Source: CBDBJK01 sp965206395
Lineage (GTDB): Bacteria > Chloroflexota > Dehalococcoidia > Lucifugimonadales > CATOSD01
Length of the DNA: 64,000 nt
Assembly (NCBI GenBank): GCA_965206395.1
Contig: CBDBJK010000037.1
Location: forward strand, 310,001-374,000
Reading direction: 5' to 3'
Below, one piece after another: positions 54,545-63,372 of the stretch. The notes under the pieces were generated by a model. It searched no databases. It was given only the letters and a program-made list of their open reading frames with translations, and was not told where the DNA came from. A program made the translations under genes and the position numbers. The stretch's first letter is position 1. Each line of letters starts with the position of its first letter.

Positions 54545-55420
54545 ATGGCTGTGGCAAACATAAGTTCAACCGCTAGGCACACGGGGGCTTTACTTAGCCT
54601 GGCACGCCGACACCCGGGTGCATCGATTCCACTGGTGTTTCTTCTTGGAATAGTCTTGGTATCGCTGGTTGGTCCTACTTTAGGGACTGGAGACGCAGAA
54701 TTCATTAACCCCGTGGAGGTATTGACTAGCCCATCCAGGGAGTTTCCCTTTGGGAACGATCACCTGGGCAGGAGTGTACTGGCCAGGCTTGTGATCGCCC
54801 TTCGGGTCTCTCTAGGCCTTGCGATTACGTCTGCGCTGCTCGCTGCTATCGTCGGCGGCCTCATGGGTCTGATAGCTGGCTACGTCGGGGGAATAGTGGA
54901 CGAAATAGTCATGCGTCTGATGGACACCATCTTTGCCTTCCCCGTGCTGCTAATGGCTGTCCTCATCGCTGCCCTTTTGGGACCTGGGATAAAGGGCGTA
55001 ATCATTACTATCATCATCGTCACATGTCCCTCTTTCAGTCGCGTTGTGCGTGGGCCCACACTAAGCGTTCGCGAACGGGATTATGTAACGGCAGCACGGG
55101 CCATGGGAGCGTCGCCGGTACGGATCGTCCTTCGCCACGTGTTGCCTAACGTGATGGCGGCCATCTTAGTCCAGCTCTCTTACACTCTGTCGGTAGCTTT
55201 AATTATTGAGGGATCATTGAGCTTTCTGGGACTTGGAGTCCAACCGCCTTTTCCTTCCTTGGGTTCTCTACTGAGCGATGGCAAGGTGTATATGGAGGCA
55301 GCTTGGTGGCTGGTAGCTTTCCCGGGCGTCACCCTCGCTTTGGCCATAATAGCCATCAACGTCTCCGGCGACTGGTTGCGCGACTTCTGGGACCCTAGGC
55401 TCAGACGCCTCGCCCGCTGA
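54545..55420 (+). CDS. ABC transporter permease, DppC/OppC type
   Basis: 291 residues. The N-terminal helix ASIPLVFLLGIVLVSLVGP and the OppC motif FPFGNDHLGRSVLARLVIALRVSL are clear. The coupling loop is RERDYVTAARAMGASPVRIVLRHVLPN. It ends SGDWLRDFWDPRLR as expected. Partner of the DppB-type permease directly upstream. Confidence 0.93.
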   Translation: MAVANISSTARHTGALLSLARRHPGASIPLVFLLGIVLVSLVGPTLGTGDAEFINPVEVLTSPSREFPFGNDHLGRSVLARLVIALRVSLGLAITSALLAAIVGGLMGLIAGYVGGIVDEIVMRLMDTIFAFPVLLMAVLIAALLGPGIKGVIITIIIVTCPSFSRVVRGPTLSVRERDYVTAARAMGASPVRIVLRHVLPNVMAAILVQLSYTLSVALIIEGSLSFLGLGVQPPFPSLGSLLSDGKVYMEAAWWLVAFPGVTLALAIIAINVSGDWLRDFWDPRLRRLAR

Positions 55421-55740
55421 TTTAAGCTCCTATTATCAGCCAACCTCCTTTGACGACGGTGGGCATGTCATTTGGGCTCAACAAAGATGGGTACTCGCTT
55501 AGGGTCCTCTACCATCATCTTGTCGATATCCAGCAAAGCTAAAGCACCTATCCCGTCGATCTAGAGAGCAGGCTCGACCCTTGGCAAAGGGGGGGGCCTC
55601 CTGGAGGGAAGAGAGTACGCCGCCCTCGATGGCAAGGAGGCGAATGTATAGCAACCACCAGACTCATCAAGGCTCTTGTTGATTAGTTAGTCCGGTGTTA
55701 TTATGCTCAACGAGAAAGTCTTAGAACACAGGGGGATGCA
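55421..55740. other. 320-base gap between permease and DMFase-like gene
   Basis: No intact gene. The minus strand carries a broken frame containing IDGIGALALLDIDKMMVEDP followed by KRVPIFVEPK, preceded by a stop. It resembles decayed coding sequence of unknown family. A usual DppD/DppF ATPase pair is absent from this position. Confidence 0.4.
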
Positions 55741-57987
55741 ATGGATATAGTGGGCTATGCCGACCGTTTCAGCGTCCGTGCAGGGGATACTATTCACTTC
55801 ATGGTGAGCTGCAAGCTCCCCAGCTACCAGGCCGATATCGTGCGACTGATTCATGGTGACCTCAACCCCGAGGGGCCGGGTTTCAAGGAGAGACTAGTCC
55901 AGAATGTTGGGACATTTTCGGGTCAGTTCCAGAAGCTAGTGATAGGGTCGTACGCCGTCGTCCCGGACCACCTGCTCTTGCGACTGAAGGAGAGCTTCAC
56001 GGTGTTGGCCTGGATCTCTTCTACTACCCCTTCCAAGAGCTCGCAAGGACTCCTGACCAAGTGGTCGGATTCCAGTGGCACAGGCTACGGACTGGTCCTG
56101 GACGGCGACAATGGCCTATCCTTATGGATCGGGGGCAGCGATGGGCGGGTGGAGCGCATTTCCACCGGTGTGCCTCTGCGCGCGCCGTCCTTGCACTCGC
56201 CCTCTTGGTACTTTGTGGCTGCATCCTATGACGCAGCTACTGGAAGGGTTTTGCTGTATCAACAACCAAAGACCATGTGGCCCATGGATGAGACTGCTGC
56301 GGTGGTCGAGAAAGACATCGGGCGGTTGGGAATCGCTGAGAATAGCATGCCACTCATCATGGCCGGCTATTGCGAGGGAGAGGAATCCGCTAGGCCTGAC
56401 ATATCTGGCCTCTACAACGGTAAAATCGACCGACCGGCGGTTTTCGGGCGCGGCCTGAGCTTACAGGAGCTTGAATCGCTCCGGGACGGCGCTTCGCCAT
56501 CAGAGTTCGGGGACAGCCTCATTGGAGCCTGGGACTTCGCTCGAGACTTCTCCTCTGACCAAGCCACCGATAGCTCCAACAACAGCCTGCACGGCTACAC
56601 AGTCAACAGACCCACCCGGGCCATGAAAGGGCACAACTGGTCAGCGAACTATCTCGACTTCAACCTGGCTCCCCAGGAGTATGGAGCCATTCACTTTCAC
56701 GACGATGACCTGGATGACGCCCGATGGGATGTCAGCTTTGAGTTCCAGGTGCCACAGGACCTCAAGAGCGGTGTGTACGGTGCCCGTCTTACGGAGGGCG
56801 ACTCTGAGGATTATGTTCCATTCTTTGTCCGCCCGGCAAGTGGCGCCTCTTCATCCAAGATCCTGTTCCTGGTGGCCACCAATAGCTATCTCACCTACGC
56901 CAACAATCATTCGTACCCCCGAACCGAGTATTCCGGACGGGTTGGGTGGGTGCCCACCACCTCGCAGGACAAGTTCATCGAAGAGAACCACCTCAATAGC
57001 ACCTATGACGTTCATACCGATGGCTCCCCAGTGTTCTACTCCTCCCGCCTCCGCCCCAACCTGACCATGCGTCCCAAATACAACTTTTGGTATCCCAACC
57101 TGGGCAGAGGTGGTCCCTGGCAGTTCAACGGGGACTTGCACCTGGTGGACTGGCTGGATGAGCAAGGGTACGACTACGACGTGGCCACCGACGAAGATGT
57201 CCAACGAGAAGGCGCGGAGCTCTTTAGGCCCTATAACGTGGTCGTGACGGGAAGCCATCCCGAATACTGGTCGGCACAGGGCCTCGACGCGATGGAGACG
57301 TATCTGGCTGGTGGCGGTAGCCTCATGTACCTGGGCGGTAACGGCTTCTTCTCAGTAGTATCGTTTCCTCCGGACAGCACGCATTGTATCGAGATGCGTC
57401 GGGATGCAACACGGCCACATAGTGAAGCGGGAGAATACAACCACAGCTTCACAGGCGAGCCGGGGATGAATTGGAATCTCAGGGGCCGGCCGTCGGGGCG
57501 CCTGATAGGCGTAGGCTTTTCCTGCAGTGGATTCGATTACAGCATGCCGTATCACCGATTGGAGGACAGCTACGATCCGCGGGCCGCCTTTATCTTTGAA
57601 GGCATCGGAAAGGAGGAAGTCATCGGGAACTTTGGTCTGAAGCAGGGCGGCGCCGGAGGTGTTGAGATCGACCTGGCGGACTATAGTCTGGGTACCCCTC
57701 CCCACGCCCTGATTCTGGCAAGTGCTAGCGGTTTTTCGGACCATTACCAGCTTTTCATTGAAACTGAGTCGGTCGGTGACTATTCGCGTGGAAGGCGGCG
57801 GGGGGGAAGTCAAAATTCCCTGGTTAGAGGCGACCTGGTGTACTTCGAGGGGCCAGGTGGCGGAGGAGTGTTCTCGGTGGGTTCCATATCCTGGTGTGGG
57901 AGCCTTTCCCATAACAACTACGACAATAATGTGTCCCGCATAACGAAGAACGTGCTTGATCGATTTGCTTCCGACGCTCGGGATTAG
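55741..57987 (+). CDS. N,N-dimethylformamidase large-subunit-like amidohydrolase
   Basis: 748 residues. After an N-terminal beta region comes a LamG/concanavalin-like domain (about 85-285: GLLTKWSDSSGTGYGLVLDG... SWYFVAASYDAATGRVLLY). The C-terminal DMFA2-type domain (about 370-745) has LFLVATNSYLTYANN, YDVATDEDVQREG and VVTGSHPEYWS. In dimethylformamidase the iron is held by Tyr, His and Glu; the His-x-Glu pair matches HPE here, while the Tyr cannot be pinned by eye. No DmfA1 small-subunit gene is visible. Follows the importer, so it may process the imported amide. Confidence 0.87.
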   Translation: MDIVGYADRFSVRAGDTIHFMVSCKLPSYQADIVRLIHGDLNPEGPGFKERLVQNVGTFSGQFQKLVIGSYAVVPDHLLLRLKESFTVLAWISSTTPSKSSQGLLTKWSDSSGTGYGLVLDGDNGLSLWIGGSDGRVERISTGVPLRAPSLHSPSWYFVAASYDAATGRVLLYQQPKTMWPMDETAAVVEKDIGRLGIAENSMPLIMAGYCEGEESARPDISGLYNGKIDRPAVFGRGLSLQELESLRDGASPSEFGDSLIGAWDFARDFSSDQATDSSNNSLHGYTVNRPTRAMKGHNWSANYLDFNLAPQEYGAIHFHDDDLDDARWDVSFEFQVPQDLKSGVYGARLTEGDSEDYVPFFVRPASGASSSKILFLVATNSYLTYANNHSYPRTEYSGRVGWVPTTSQDKFIEENHLNSTYDVHTDGSPVFYSSRLRPNLTMRPKYNFWYPNLGRGGPWQFNGDLHLVDWLDEQGYDYDVATDEDVQREGAELFRPYNVVVTGSHPEYWSAQGLDAMETYLAGGGSLMYLGGNGFFSVVSFPPDSTHCIEMRRDATRPHSEAGEYNHSFTGEPGMNWNLRGRPSGRLIGVGFSCSGFDYSMPYHRLEDSYDPRAAFIFEGIGKEEVIGNFGLKQGGAGGVEIDLADYSLGTPPHALILASASGFSDHYQLFIETESVGDYSRGRRRGGSQNSLVRGDLVYFEGPGGGGVFSVGSISWCGSLSHNNYDNNVSRITKNVLDRFASDARD

Positions 57988-58319
57988 GAAAGACAAAAAA
58001 ATCTCAAGAAAGTATTCTCAAGAATAACCTTCATAAGATGGTTTTAACGGGAATCCCAGGGGAGAGCCGTCAACAGGAGACGACAGCTACATCTCATGGA
58101 AGCGAGCTTTGCCCACGTTCAAGAGTGCATGGCAGTTTAGGTTCTTTTATTGAAAGTTGCTGAGTCTAGCCTATGGCTTGCGATGACAGCTATGATGGCG
58201 TCTGGACACACCATTACCCAGGGAGGATAATCATCATGGCCGTCGCTGTCAGCTCCATTTCACCTATGGCCCACCTGCCATTGATCCTGGGGATGTTACG
58301 CAAGCTATAGTCAATTAAA
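57988..58319. other. Gap between the DMFase-like gene and an IS630-type remnant
   Basis: About 330 bases. I see no gene, no clear terminator and no RNA. The stretch is A-rich after the stop. Confidence 0.4.
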
Positions 58320-59116
58320 TTAAGAAGCATATGATTTTATGATATCGTCGATGGTTGAGTCGGAGGGAAGGAACTGTCTCCGTCTCTTCATGATGGCGAA
58401 GTCCTTTTCGATTGGGTCGAAGTCAGGTGAGTATGGAGGCAAGAAAAGAAGGGAGTGTCCAGCTTCCTCGATGAACTGTCTGGTCAAGGCGGTCTTGTGA
58501 AAGGTTGCATTGTCCATCCTTCCGCGGAAGGATGGTTGAGCCAACTCCCAATTCTTCAAATAGGTGGTTCTGGAGCCAGTAGGTCATTACCTCGCTTAGC
58601 TGATAAGAGACTGGTGCGAGGGCGCTTGTTACCGCTTCGTTCGCCATGTACTTTTTTCCCCTGAGACCCCACCCATGCGTTCTGTCAGATGTGCGTTCAA
58701 AACCACTCTCATCCAGATACACTATGTGCTCACTTCCCTTACTCTCGATGATCCGACGCAACGAGCGTAAATACTCGATGCGCTTTTTATGGTTCCTCTC
58801 CCTGTAGCGCATCGCTTTTTTTGTGCGTCAACTTCATCTTGTTCATCTGATACCAGATAGCACTGACTTGAACTCCAAAATGCTCTGCACGCTCTCTTAG
58901 CAAGGCATCAGGATTTTGCTGCACATGCCGACGCAATGCTTCCCTATCTATCTTTCGATTCCTTACCGAACTGGGCCTAGGCGCAAGGTTGTCACGTTTG
59001 AACCAATCATCCACACACCATAGGCTAACCCCGAAACGACGAGACGCTTATGCCTTACTCCCGCCATTTTCTACAAAACCAACTACTCTTTTTCTCAAAT
59101 CCAAACTGTAAGCCAT
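58320..59116 (-). pseudogene. IS630-family transposase, type B, multiply broken
   Basis: Starts MAYSLDLRKRVVGFVENGGSK at 59116, with a TAA replacing a sense codon just after, then ASRRFGVSLWCVDDWFKRDN and EHFGVQVSAIWYQMNKMKL. The frame shifts at an A7 run near 58,820 into MRYRERNHKKRIEYL and HIVYLDESGFER. A 13-base palindromic insert (CTTCCGCGGAAGG) near 58,520 shifts it again before MDNATFHKTALTRQF and LLFLPPYSPDFDPIEKDFA. Distinct from type A by sequence. Non-functional as written. Confidence 0.88.
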
Positions 59117-59273
59117 AATGGCAAGTCCCATAACACGAAGAGCCGAAGTCACAGTTCGCTTGCGGGGTGTCAGGATGGCTCCGGTAAGCAGAATCTGGGC
59201 CTTCTGCCATGTCTTGAGATGAAACAGTGACGCAAATGGCTGCAGAAGCGTTATAATAAGGTGGACCCCATTA

Positions 59274-60209
59274 TTAAGACAGCACGAGGGCTAAATTAAG
59301 AGAGTCTCCCACCCCTGCGCTAGGTTTCACCAAGCCCGATGGCAGCCCTGCTTCTTCAGCTGCTGCTCCCCTTTCTTCCTGGCCATGTTGGTACACCTCT
59401 GCTGGGGTCCGGTAGCCCAAAGCCTGGTGAGGCCTCTGCCGGTTGTAGAACTCCAGGTAGGCATTGATCCCAGTTCGGGCCTCGGCGACGGTCTGGTAAG
59501 CTTTCAGATACACCTCCTCGTACTTGATGCTCCGCCACAGCCGCTCCACGAAGATGTTGTCCAGGTACCTACCCTTACCATCCATGCTGACCTGGACCCT
59601 CTGCTCCTGCAACGTCTGGGTAAAGGCCTCACTGGTGAACTGACTCCCCTGGTCGGTGTTGAATATCTCCGGTCGTCCCTTACCCAGGGCTTCCTCCAAC
59701 GCCGCCACGCAGAAGCTGGTGTCCATGGTGTTGGAGAGCTTCCAGGCCAGCACGTGCCGGCTGTGCCAGTCCATGATGGCCACCAGGTACAGGAAGCCCT
59801 TCGCCATGGGGATGTAGGTGATGTCCGCGGCCCAGACCTGGTCGACCCGATTAACCTCCACTCCCTTCAGCAGATAGGGAAAGATCCGGTGTCCCGGCGC
59901 TGGTTTGCTGGTGTTGGGACGCCGGTAGATGGCTTCCAGACCCATCAACCGCATCAGCCTTCGAACCCTTTTTCGGCTCACCAGATAGCCCTGTTGCAGC
60001 AGCCAGGCCTTCATCTTCCTGGAGCCGTAGAAGGGGGTCTTCAAATACTGACGGTCCATCAGGGCCATCAACTCCAGGTCTTCTGCCCGGGTCGGTACCG
60101 GCCGGTAGTACACCGAGGCCCGGCTGACGTCCAGCAGGATACATTGACGCACTAAAGACAGCTGCTGGTGGTCTCGGTCTATCATGGCTCGCCGTATGCT
60201 GCGACTCAT
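59274..60209 (-). CDS. IS3-family transposase OrfB (DDE integrase)
   Basis: 311 residues. HTH_21 region (LDVSRASVYYRPVPTRAEDLEL) and integrase core with WAADITYIP, NTDQGSQFTSEAF and DNIFVERLWRSIKYEEVY, giving the DDE triad. The C-terminal YNRQRPHQALGYRTPAEVY is typical. It overlaps OrfA by ATGA (60206-60209), so translation is coupled by termination-reinitiation and perhaps also by frameshifting. The C-terminal tail of about 30 residues runs to the element's end. Confidence 0.93.
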   Translation of the reverse strand: MSRSIRRAMIDRDHQQLSLVRQCILLDVSRASVYYRPVPTRAEDLELMALMDRQYLKTPFYGSRKMKAWLLQQGYLVSRKRVRRLMRLMGLEAIYRRPNTSKPAPGHRIFPYLLKGVEVNRVDQVWAADITYIPMAKGFLYLVAIMDWHSRHVLAWKLSNTMDTSFCVAALEEALGKGRPEIFNTDQGSQFTSEAFTQTLQEQRVQVSMDGKGRYLDNIFVERLWRSIKYEEVYLKAYQTVAEARTGINAYLEFYNRQRPHQALGYRTPAEVYQHGQEERGAAAEEAGLPSGLVKPSAGVGDSLNLALVLS

Positions 60210-60490
60210 AGACCGGACCTTTCCGACAAAAAATCGCGTTCCACCTTCAGCTGGCCGATGTGCCGGTAGAGGTGGTTAATCTGAGCTTCCTTGGCTTTCT
60301 CCTGGGATTTCTGATTGGTGGCAAATAGCTCCGGGGCTCCTTCCACCAGGGCCCTTTTCCAGGCGTGAATCTGACTGGGATGGACCTCAAATCGGCTGGC
60401 CAGCTGGGCGATGGTCTCTTCCCCCGCAAGGGCGGCCAGGGCCACCTTGGCCTTGAACGCCGGACTGTGCTTATTCCTCGTCTGCTTCAT
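60206..60490 (-). CDS. IS3-family transposase OrfA (HTH_Tnp_1)
   Basis: 94 residues from ATG 60490 (AAGGAG upstream); a GTG five codons earlier is also possible. MKQTRNKHSPAFKAKVALAAL, then GEETIAQLASRFEVHPSQIHAWKRAL, the DNA-binding helix-turn-helix, followed by a leucine-zipper-like stretch HLYRHIGQLKVERDFL. Works with OrfB. Confidence 0.92.
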   Translation of the reverse strand: MKQTRNKHSPAFKAKVALAALAGEETIAQLASRFEVHPSQIHAWKRALVEGAPELFATNQKSQEKAKEAQINHLYRHIGQLKVERDFLSERSGL

Positions 60491-60739
60491 GTCCTGCTCC
60501 TTCACGTCGGTTAGTTGCCGGTTATTTTAGGAGCTGGACTCTCTCTTAGCCAGTTGTCTAGTTTTTGGGTACCACCTCATAAATACAGCAGGCAGGATTA
60601 GCATATTCGACCTCTCGTAATGGTTTGGTCGAGCTTATCCTGCCTTTGGTTTATCGACTATCCTTTGTACAAAGTCGAGCTAAGAAGCCCTCGCTAAACA
60701 TTCAAAGGGCAGCTCTTGATCTTATTCCTTATCCATAAC

Positions 60740-61654
60740 TCACTTTAAATACAGGTCTCTCTTTGAGCCGTACTCGTCGATTATGGCAGACAGACGTTCC
60801 TTCCCTTCCGCAGAAAACTGGTTTACCGTGTGAGTGTGGAAGACGCATAACGCGGAATCACCGGGCGCACTGTCTAGGACTTCAGGAAGCAGGTCAAGCG
60901 CGTCTCCAGCGAGCAATGTTGGCGGGTCGCGTCGAGCGATTTCAATTGCTCCTTTCAGAATTTCCACACGCTCCCTGTGCTCAGGCCAGATCAGGGCGCG
61001 CAGCCAGAGTGCCGCATCGGGGTCGCTCAGATCGATTGGGTTGAGGTCGATACCCACCTTCAGCCCGATGTCTGGGAAGGGTTCGAGTATCGAGGGAAGC
61101 GTGCGCCCTCGCGGATTGCAGGCAAGTTGCACGGTAGAGCTAGCGTTGCCATAACGTCGTCCCTCGCCGTAGTCATAGCCATAGCTGTCCCAAAGGAGAT
61201 TCAAGCCTGCGCTCGCCCCAATCTCCACAAGCGACAGTGGTAAACCATGGGTACGCTCCGCAACGATACTGAAGGCTGGCAGCAGACAGGCGCAACGCCT
61301 GACGGCATTCGTCTGAACCAGTCGCGTTGAGATCAGTTCGATAATCTCGCGGCTGTGCTGAAGGCAAAACTCTCTGAGGTAAGGATAGGCGTTTTCGTCC
61401 GGCGCTGGAGTCTTGGATACGCTTGGGTAGAACGTCGAGACGATATGCTGCGCTCCTTTTAACAGCAGTAAGTGCGCCGCTCCAAGGAACAGGTTTGGCA
61501 CAGGCTGACCCTCTCTGGCGTGCGATGCGATGGCAAGAATCGCTGGGTCAGCCGCGATGCCCAATGACAGACGCTCGTAAAGCGGAGAAGAGTTGCGGCA
61601 TTCCCGTTCAGCAAATCGCTCAAACCTGTGGGATAAATTGTCTAGTTGGGCCAT
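60740..61654 (-). CDS. DUF2332 protein, C-terminally shortened
   Basis: 304 residues. FERFAERECRNSSPLYERLSLGIAADP, NLFLGAAHLLLLKG, LVEIGASAGLNLLWDSYGYDYG and LCVFHTHTVNQFSAEGKERL are the family's marks; the EIGASAGLNL stretch looks like a SAM-type nucleotide-binding loop. Relatives usually continue 25-35 residues beyond the RDLY motif, but here a TGA follows RDLYLK. The 3' end was probably lost near the IS3 element about 160 bases away. Function unestablished. Confidence 0.87.
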   Translation of the reverse strand: MAQLDNLSHRFERFAERECRNSSPLYERLSLGIAADPAILAIASHAREGQPVPNLFLGAAHLLLLKGAQHIVSTFYPSVSKTPAPDENAYPYLREFCLQHSREIIELISTRLVQTNAVRRCACLLPAFSIVAERTHGLPLSLVEIGASAGLNLLWDSYGYDYGEGRRYGNASSTVQLACNPRGRTLPSILEPFPDIGLKVGIDLNPIDLSDPDAALWLRALIWPEHRERVEILKGAIEIARRDPPTLLAGDALDLLPEVLDSAPGDSALCVFHTHTVNQFSAEGKERLSAIIDEYGSKRDLYLK

Positions 61655-61866
61655 TTCTGACAGTCCCTCAACGTGCTGAGTTTTCTAATGCATAGATAGT
61701 AAACCGACGAGCTTTGTGAAACAATCCCAATACTCAAGGATGCGCCTCTACGGGAAGAAACCCCTCGTTGTGTGGAGTATTGTCGATCGAAACAGATTGA
61801 TTGGCTTAAATGGTAGCGCACAGAGCATTTTGGTGGTAACATCTGAGCACTAAGGAGGTGCCGAAG

Positions 61867-63240
61867 ATGGTCACAAACAGGTTAAGCGGCGAAGATATCG
61901 AAGAGCTGAAGCAACAGGCGACTGCGCACTTCTGGCCTCATGCGAGAGAGGCTGGGGACATGTCCGAGGATACTGGCGTCAAGCTCGTAAACACCTCGAA
62001 TGGTGTCTGGGTCGATGACGCTGAGGGCAAGCGATGGTTTGATACTCTTTCGAGCATGTGGCTGGTCAACATCGGCCATGGGCGGGAGGAGATTGCCAAA
62101 GCAGTCTACGAGCAGATGAAGGACATCAGCTATTCTCCGGGCGGCACGGTAAGCCCGGCCACCGTCAGGCTGTCGGCAAAGGTCGCCAGCCACGCCCCCG
62201 ACAAAGAATCAAGGGTTTACTTTGTCAGTGGAGGCTCGGAGGCTGTCGAGACCGCCCTCAAGATGGCGAAGAACTATCACAAGAACAATGGCGAGCCTAC
62301 TCGCTGGAAGGTCATTAGCAGAACAGGGTCGTATCATGGCGCGACGCTCGCCTGCATGAGCTTAGGTGGAGGCGGCATCAGCGCGCCGGTCAATTTTGGC
62401 CCATTGATGCCTGGTAACATCCACGTCGCTCAACCTGCCGAGTACAGATGCGTTTACTGCCGCGACAAAGGCGGCTGCAACCTTGAGTGCGCCCGCGATG
62501 TAGAGCGCGCCATCGAGCACGAAGGCCAGTCCACAGTGGCCGCCTTCATCGGCGAGCCTATCTCTGCGGCGGCTGGAATCTACGTTCCCCATCCGGAGTA
62601 TTGGCCCACGATACGCGAGATATGCGACAGGACGGGCGTAATCATGATATGCGACGAAGTTATCACGGGTTTCGGTCGCACGGGCACGATGTTCGCCACA
62701 GAGCATTGGGGAATCACACCTGACATCTTCACCGTTGCCAAGGCGCTGACGAGCGGGTATCTTCCCATCGGCGCGGCGGTGGCGAGCAAGAAGATTGCCG
62801 ATGCCTTCATAGGCGCGGAAGAGTCAGCATTCAGGCATCTGATTACCTTCGGCGGGAATCCTGCGTCGTGTGCGGCTGGACTTGCAAACCTCGAAATCAT
62901 GGAAGGCGAGGGGATGGTCGAGAACTCGGCAAAGATGGGTGACTATCTGTACGAGCAACTGCAGACACTGTACGAGCATCGCATAGTTGGCGACGTTCGT
63001 GGCGGAATGGGGCTGCTGGCTGCGGTGGAGATCGTCAAGGACAGGGACACCAAAGAGAAGTTCTCCAAAGATGCCGAGCTGGGGAAGAAGTTCAGCGCCG
63101 CCATGAACCGTTATGGCCTGCTAGGGCGTGCTGGCGACGTAATCTCAATGGCTCCTCCGATATGCATCACCAAAGACGAAGTTGATTTCCTGGTGAAGCA
63201 GGTTGATGCGGCGATCTCAGAGGTGGAAAACACTTTGTAA
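61867..63240 (+). CDS. Class III aminotransferase (omega-amino acid:pyruvate type)
   Basis: 457 residues from ATG 61867 with AAGGAGG eight bases upstream; the GTG at 61858 is part of that ribosome-binding site. GTVSPATVRLSAKVASHAP, FVSGGSEAVETALKMAKNYH, ICDEVITGFGRTGTMFATEHWG and FTVAKALTSGYLPIGAAV with the PLP Lys. A cysteine-rich stretch (YRCVYCRDKGGCNLECARD) near the middle is unusual and recalls a metal or disulfide site. Paralog of the gene at 36,279. A bidirectional terminator follows. Confidence 0.92.
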   Translation: MVTNRLSGEDIEELKQQATAHFWPHAREAGDMSEDTGVKLVNTSNGVWVDDAEGKRWFDTLSSMWLVNIGHGREEIAKAVYEQMKDISYSPGGTVSPATVRLSAKVASHAPDKESRVYFVSGGSEAVETALKMAKNYHKNNGEPTRWKVISRTGSYHGATLACMSLGGGGISAPVNFGPLMPGNIHVAQPAEYRCVYCRDKGGCNLECARDVERAIEHEGQSTVAAFIGEPISAAAGIYVPHPEYWPTIREICDRTGVIMICDEVITGFGRTGTMFATEHWGITPDIFTVAKALTSGYLPIGAAVASKKIADAFIGAEESAFRHLITFGGNPASCAAGLANLEIMEGEGMVENSAKMGDYLYEQLQTLYEHRIVGDVRGGMGLLAAVEIVKDRDTKEKFSKDAELGKKFSAAMNRYGLLGRAGDVISMAPPICITKDEVDFLVKQVDAAISEVENTL

Positions 63241-63306
63241 TCAGGTTGAGAGGTCAGTTGATATAGAGCAGGACGTTCGCTATTTCTGAATGACTTGCGA
63301 ATGAAT

Positions 63307-63346
63307 AGAAAGAGGCCCATTCCCCAAAAAGGAAGGGCCTCTTTCT
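63307..63346. terminator. Bidirectional terminator between convergent genes
   Basis: AGAAAGAGGCCC (63307-63318) pairs with GGGCCTCTTTCT (63335-63346), with an inner TTCC/GGAA pairing. It serves the aminotransferase from the left and the protease gene from the right. Confidence 0.85.
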
Positions 63347-63372
63347 CTGTTCTTCAATTTGAAGGTCTGGGT

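Larger units (their letters stand above)
59259..60578. mobile_element. IS3-family insertion sequence
   Basis: About 1.3 kb with imperfect terminal repeats AGGTGGACCCC (left) and the complement of GGGTACCACCT (right). The ends are placed to within a few bases and no clear target duplication was found. Both genes look intact. Confidence 0.82.
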
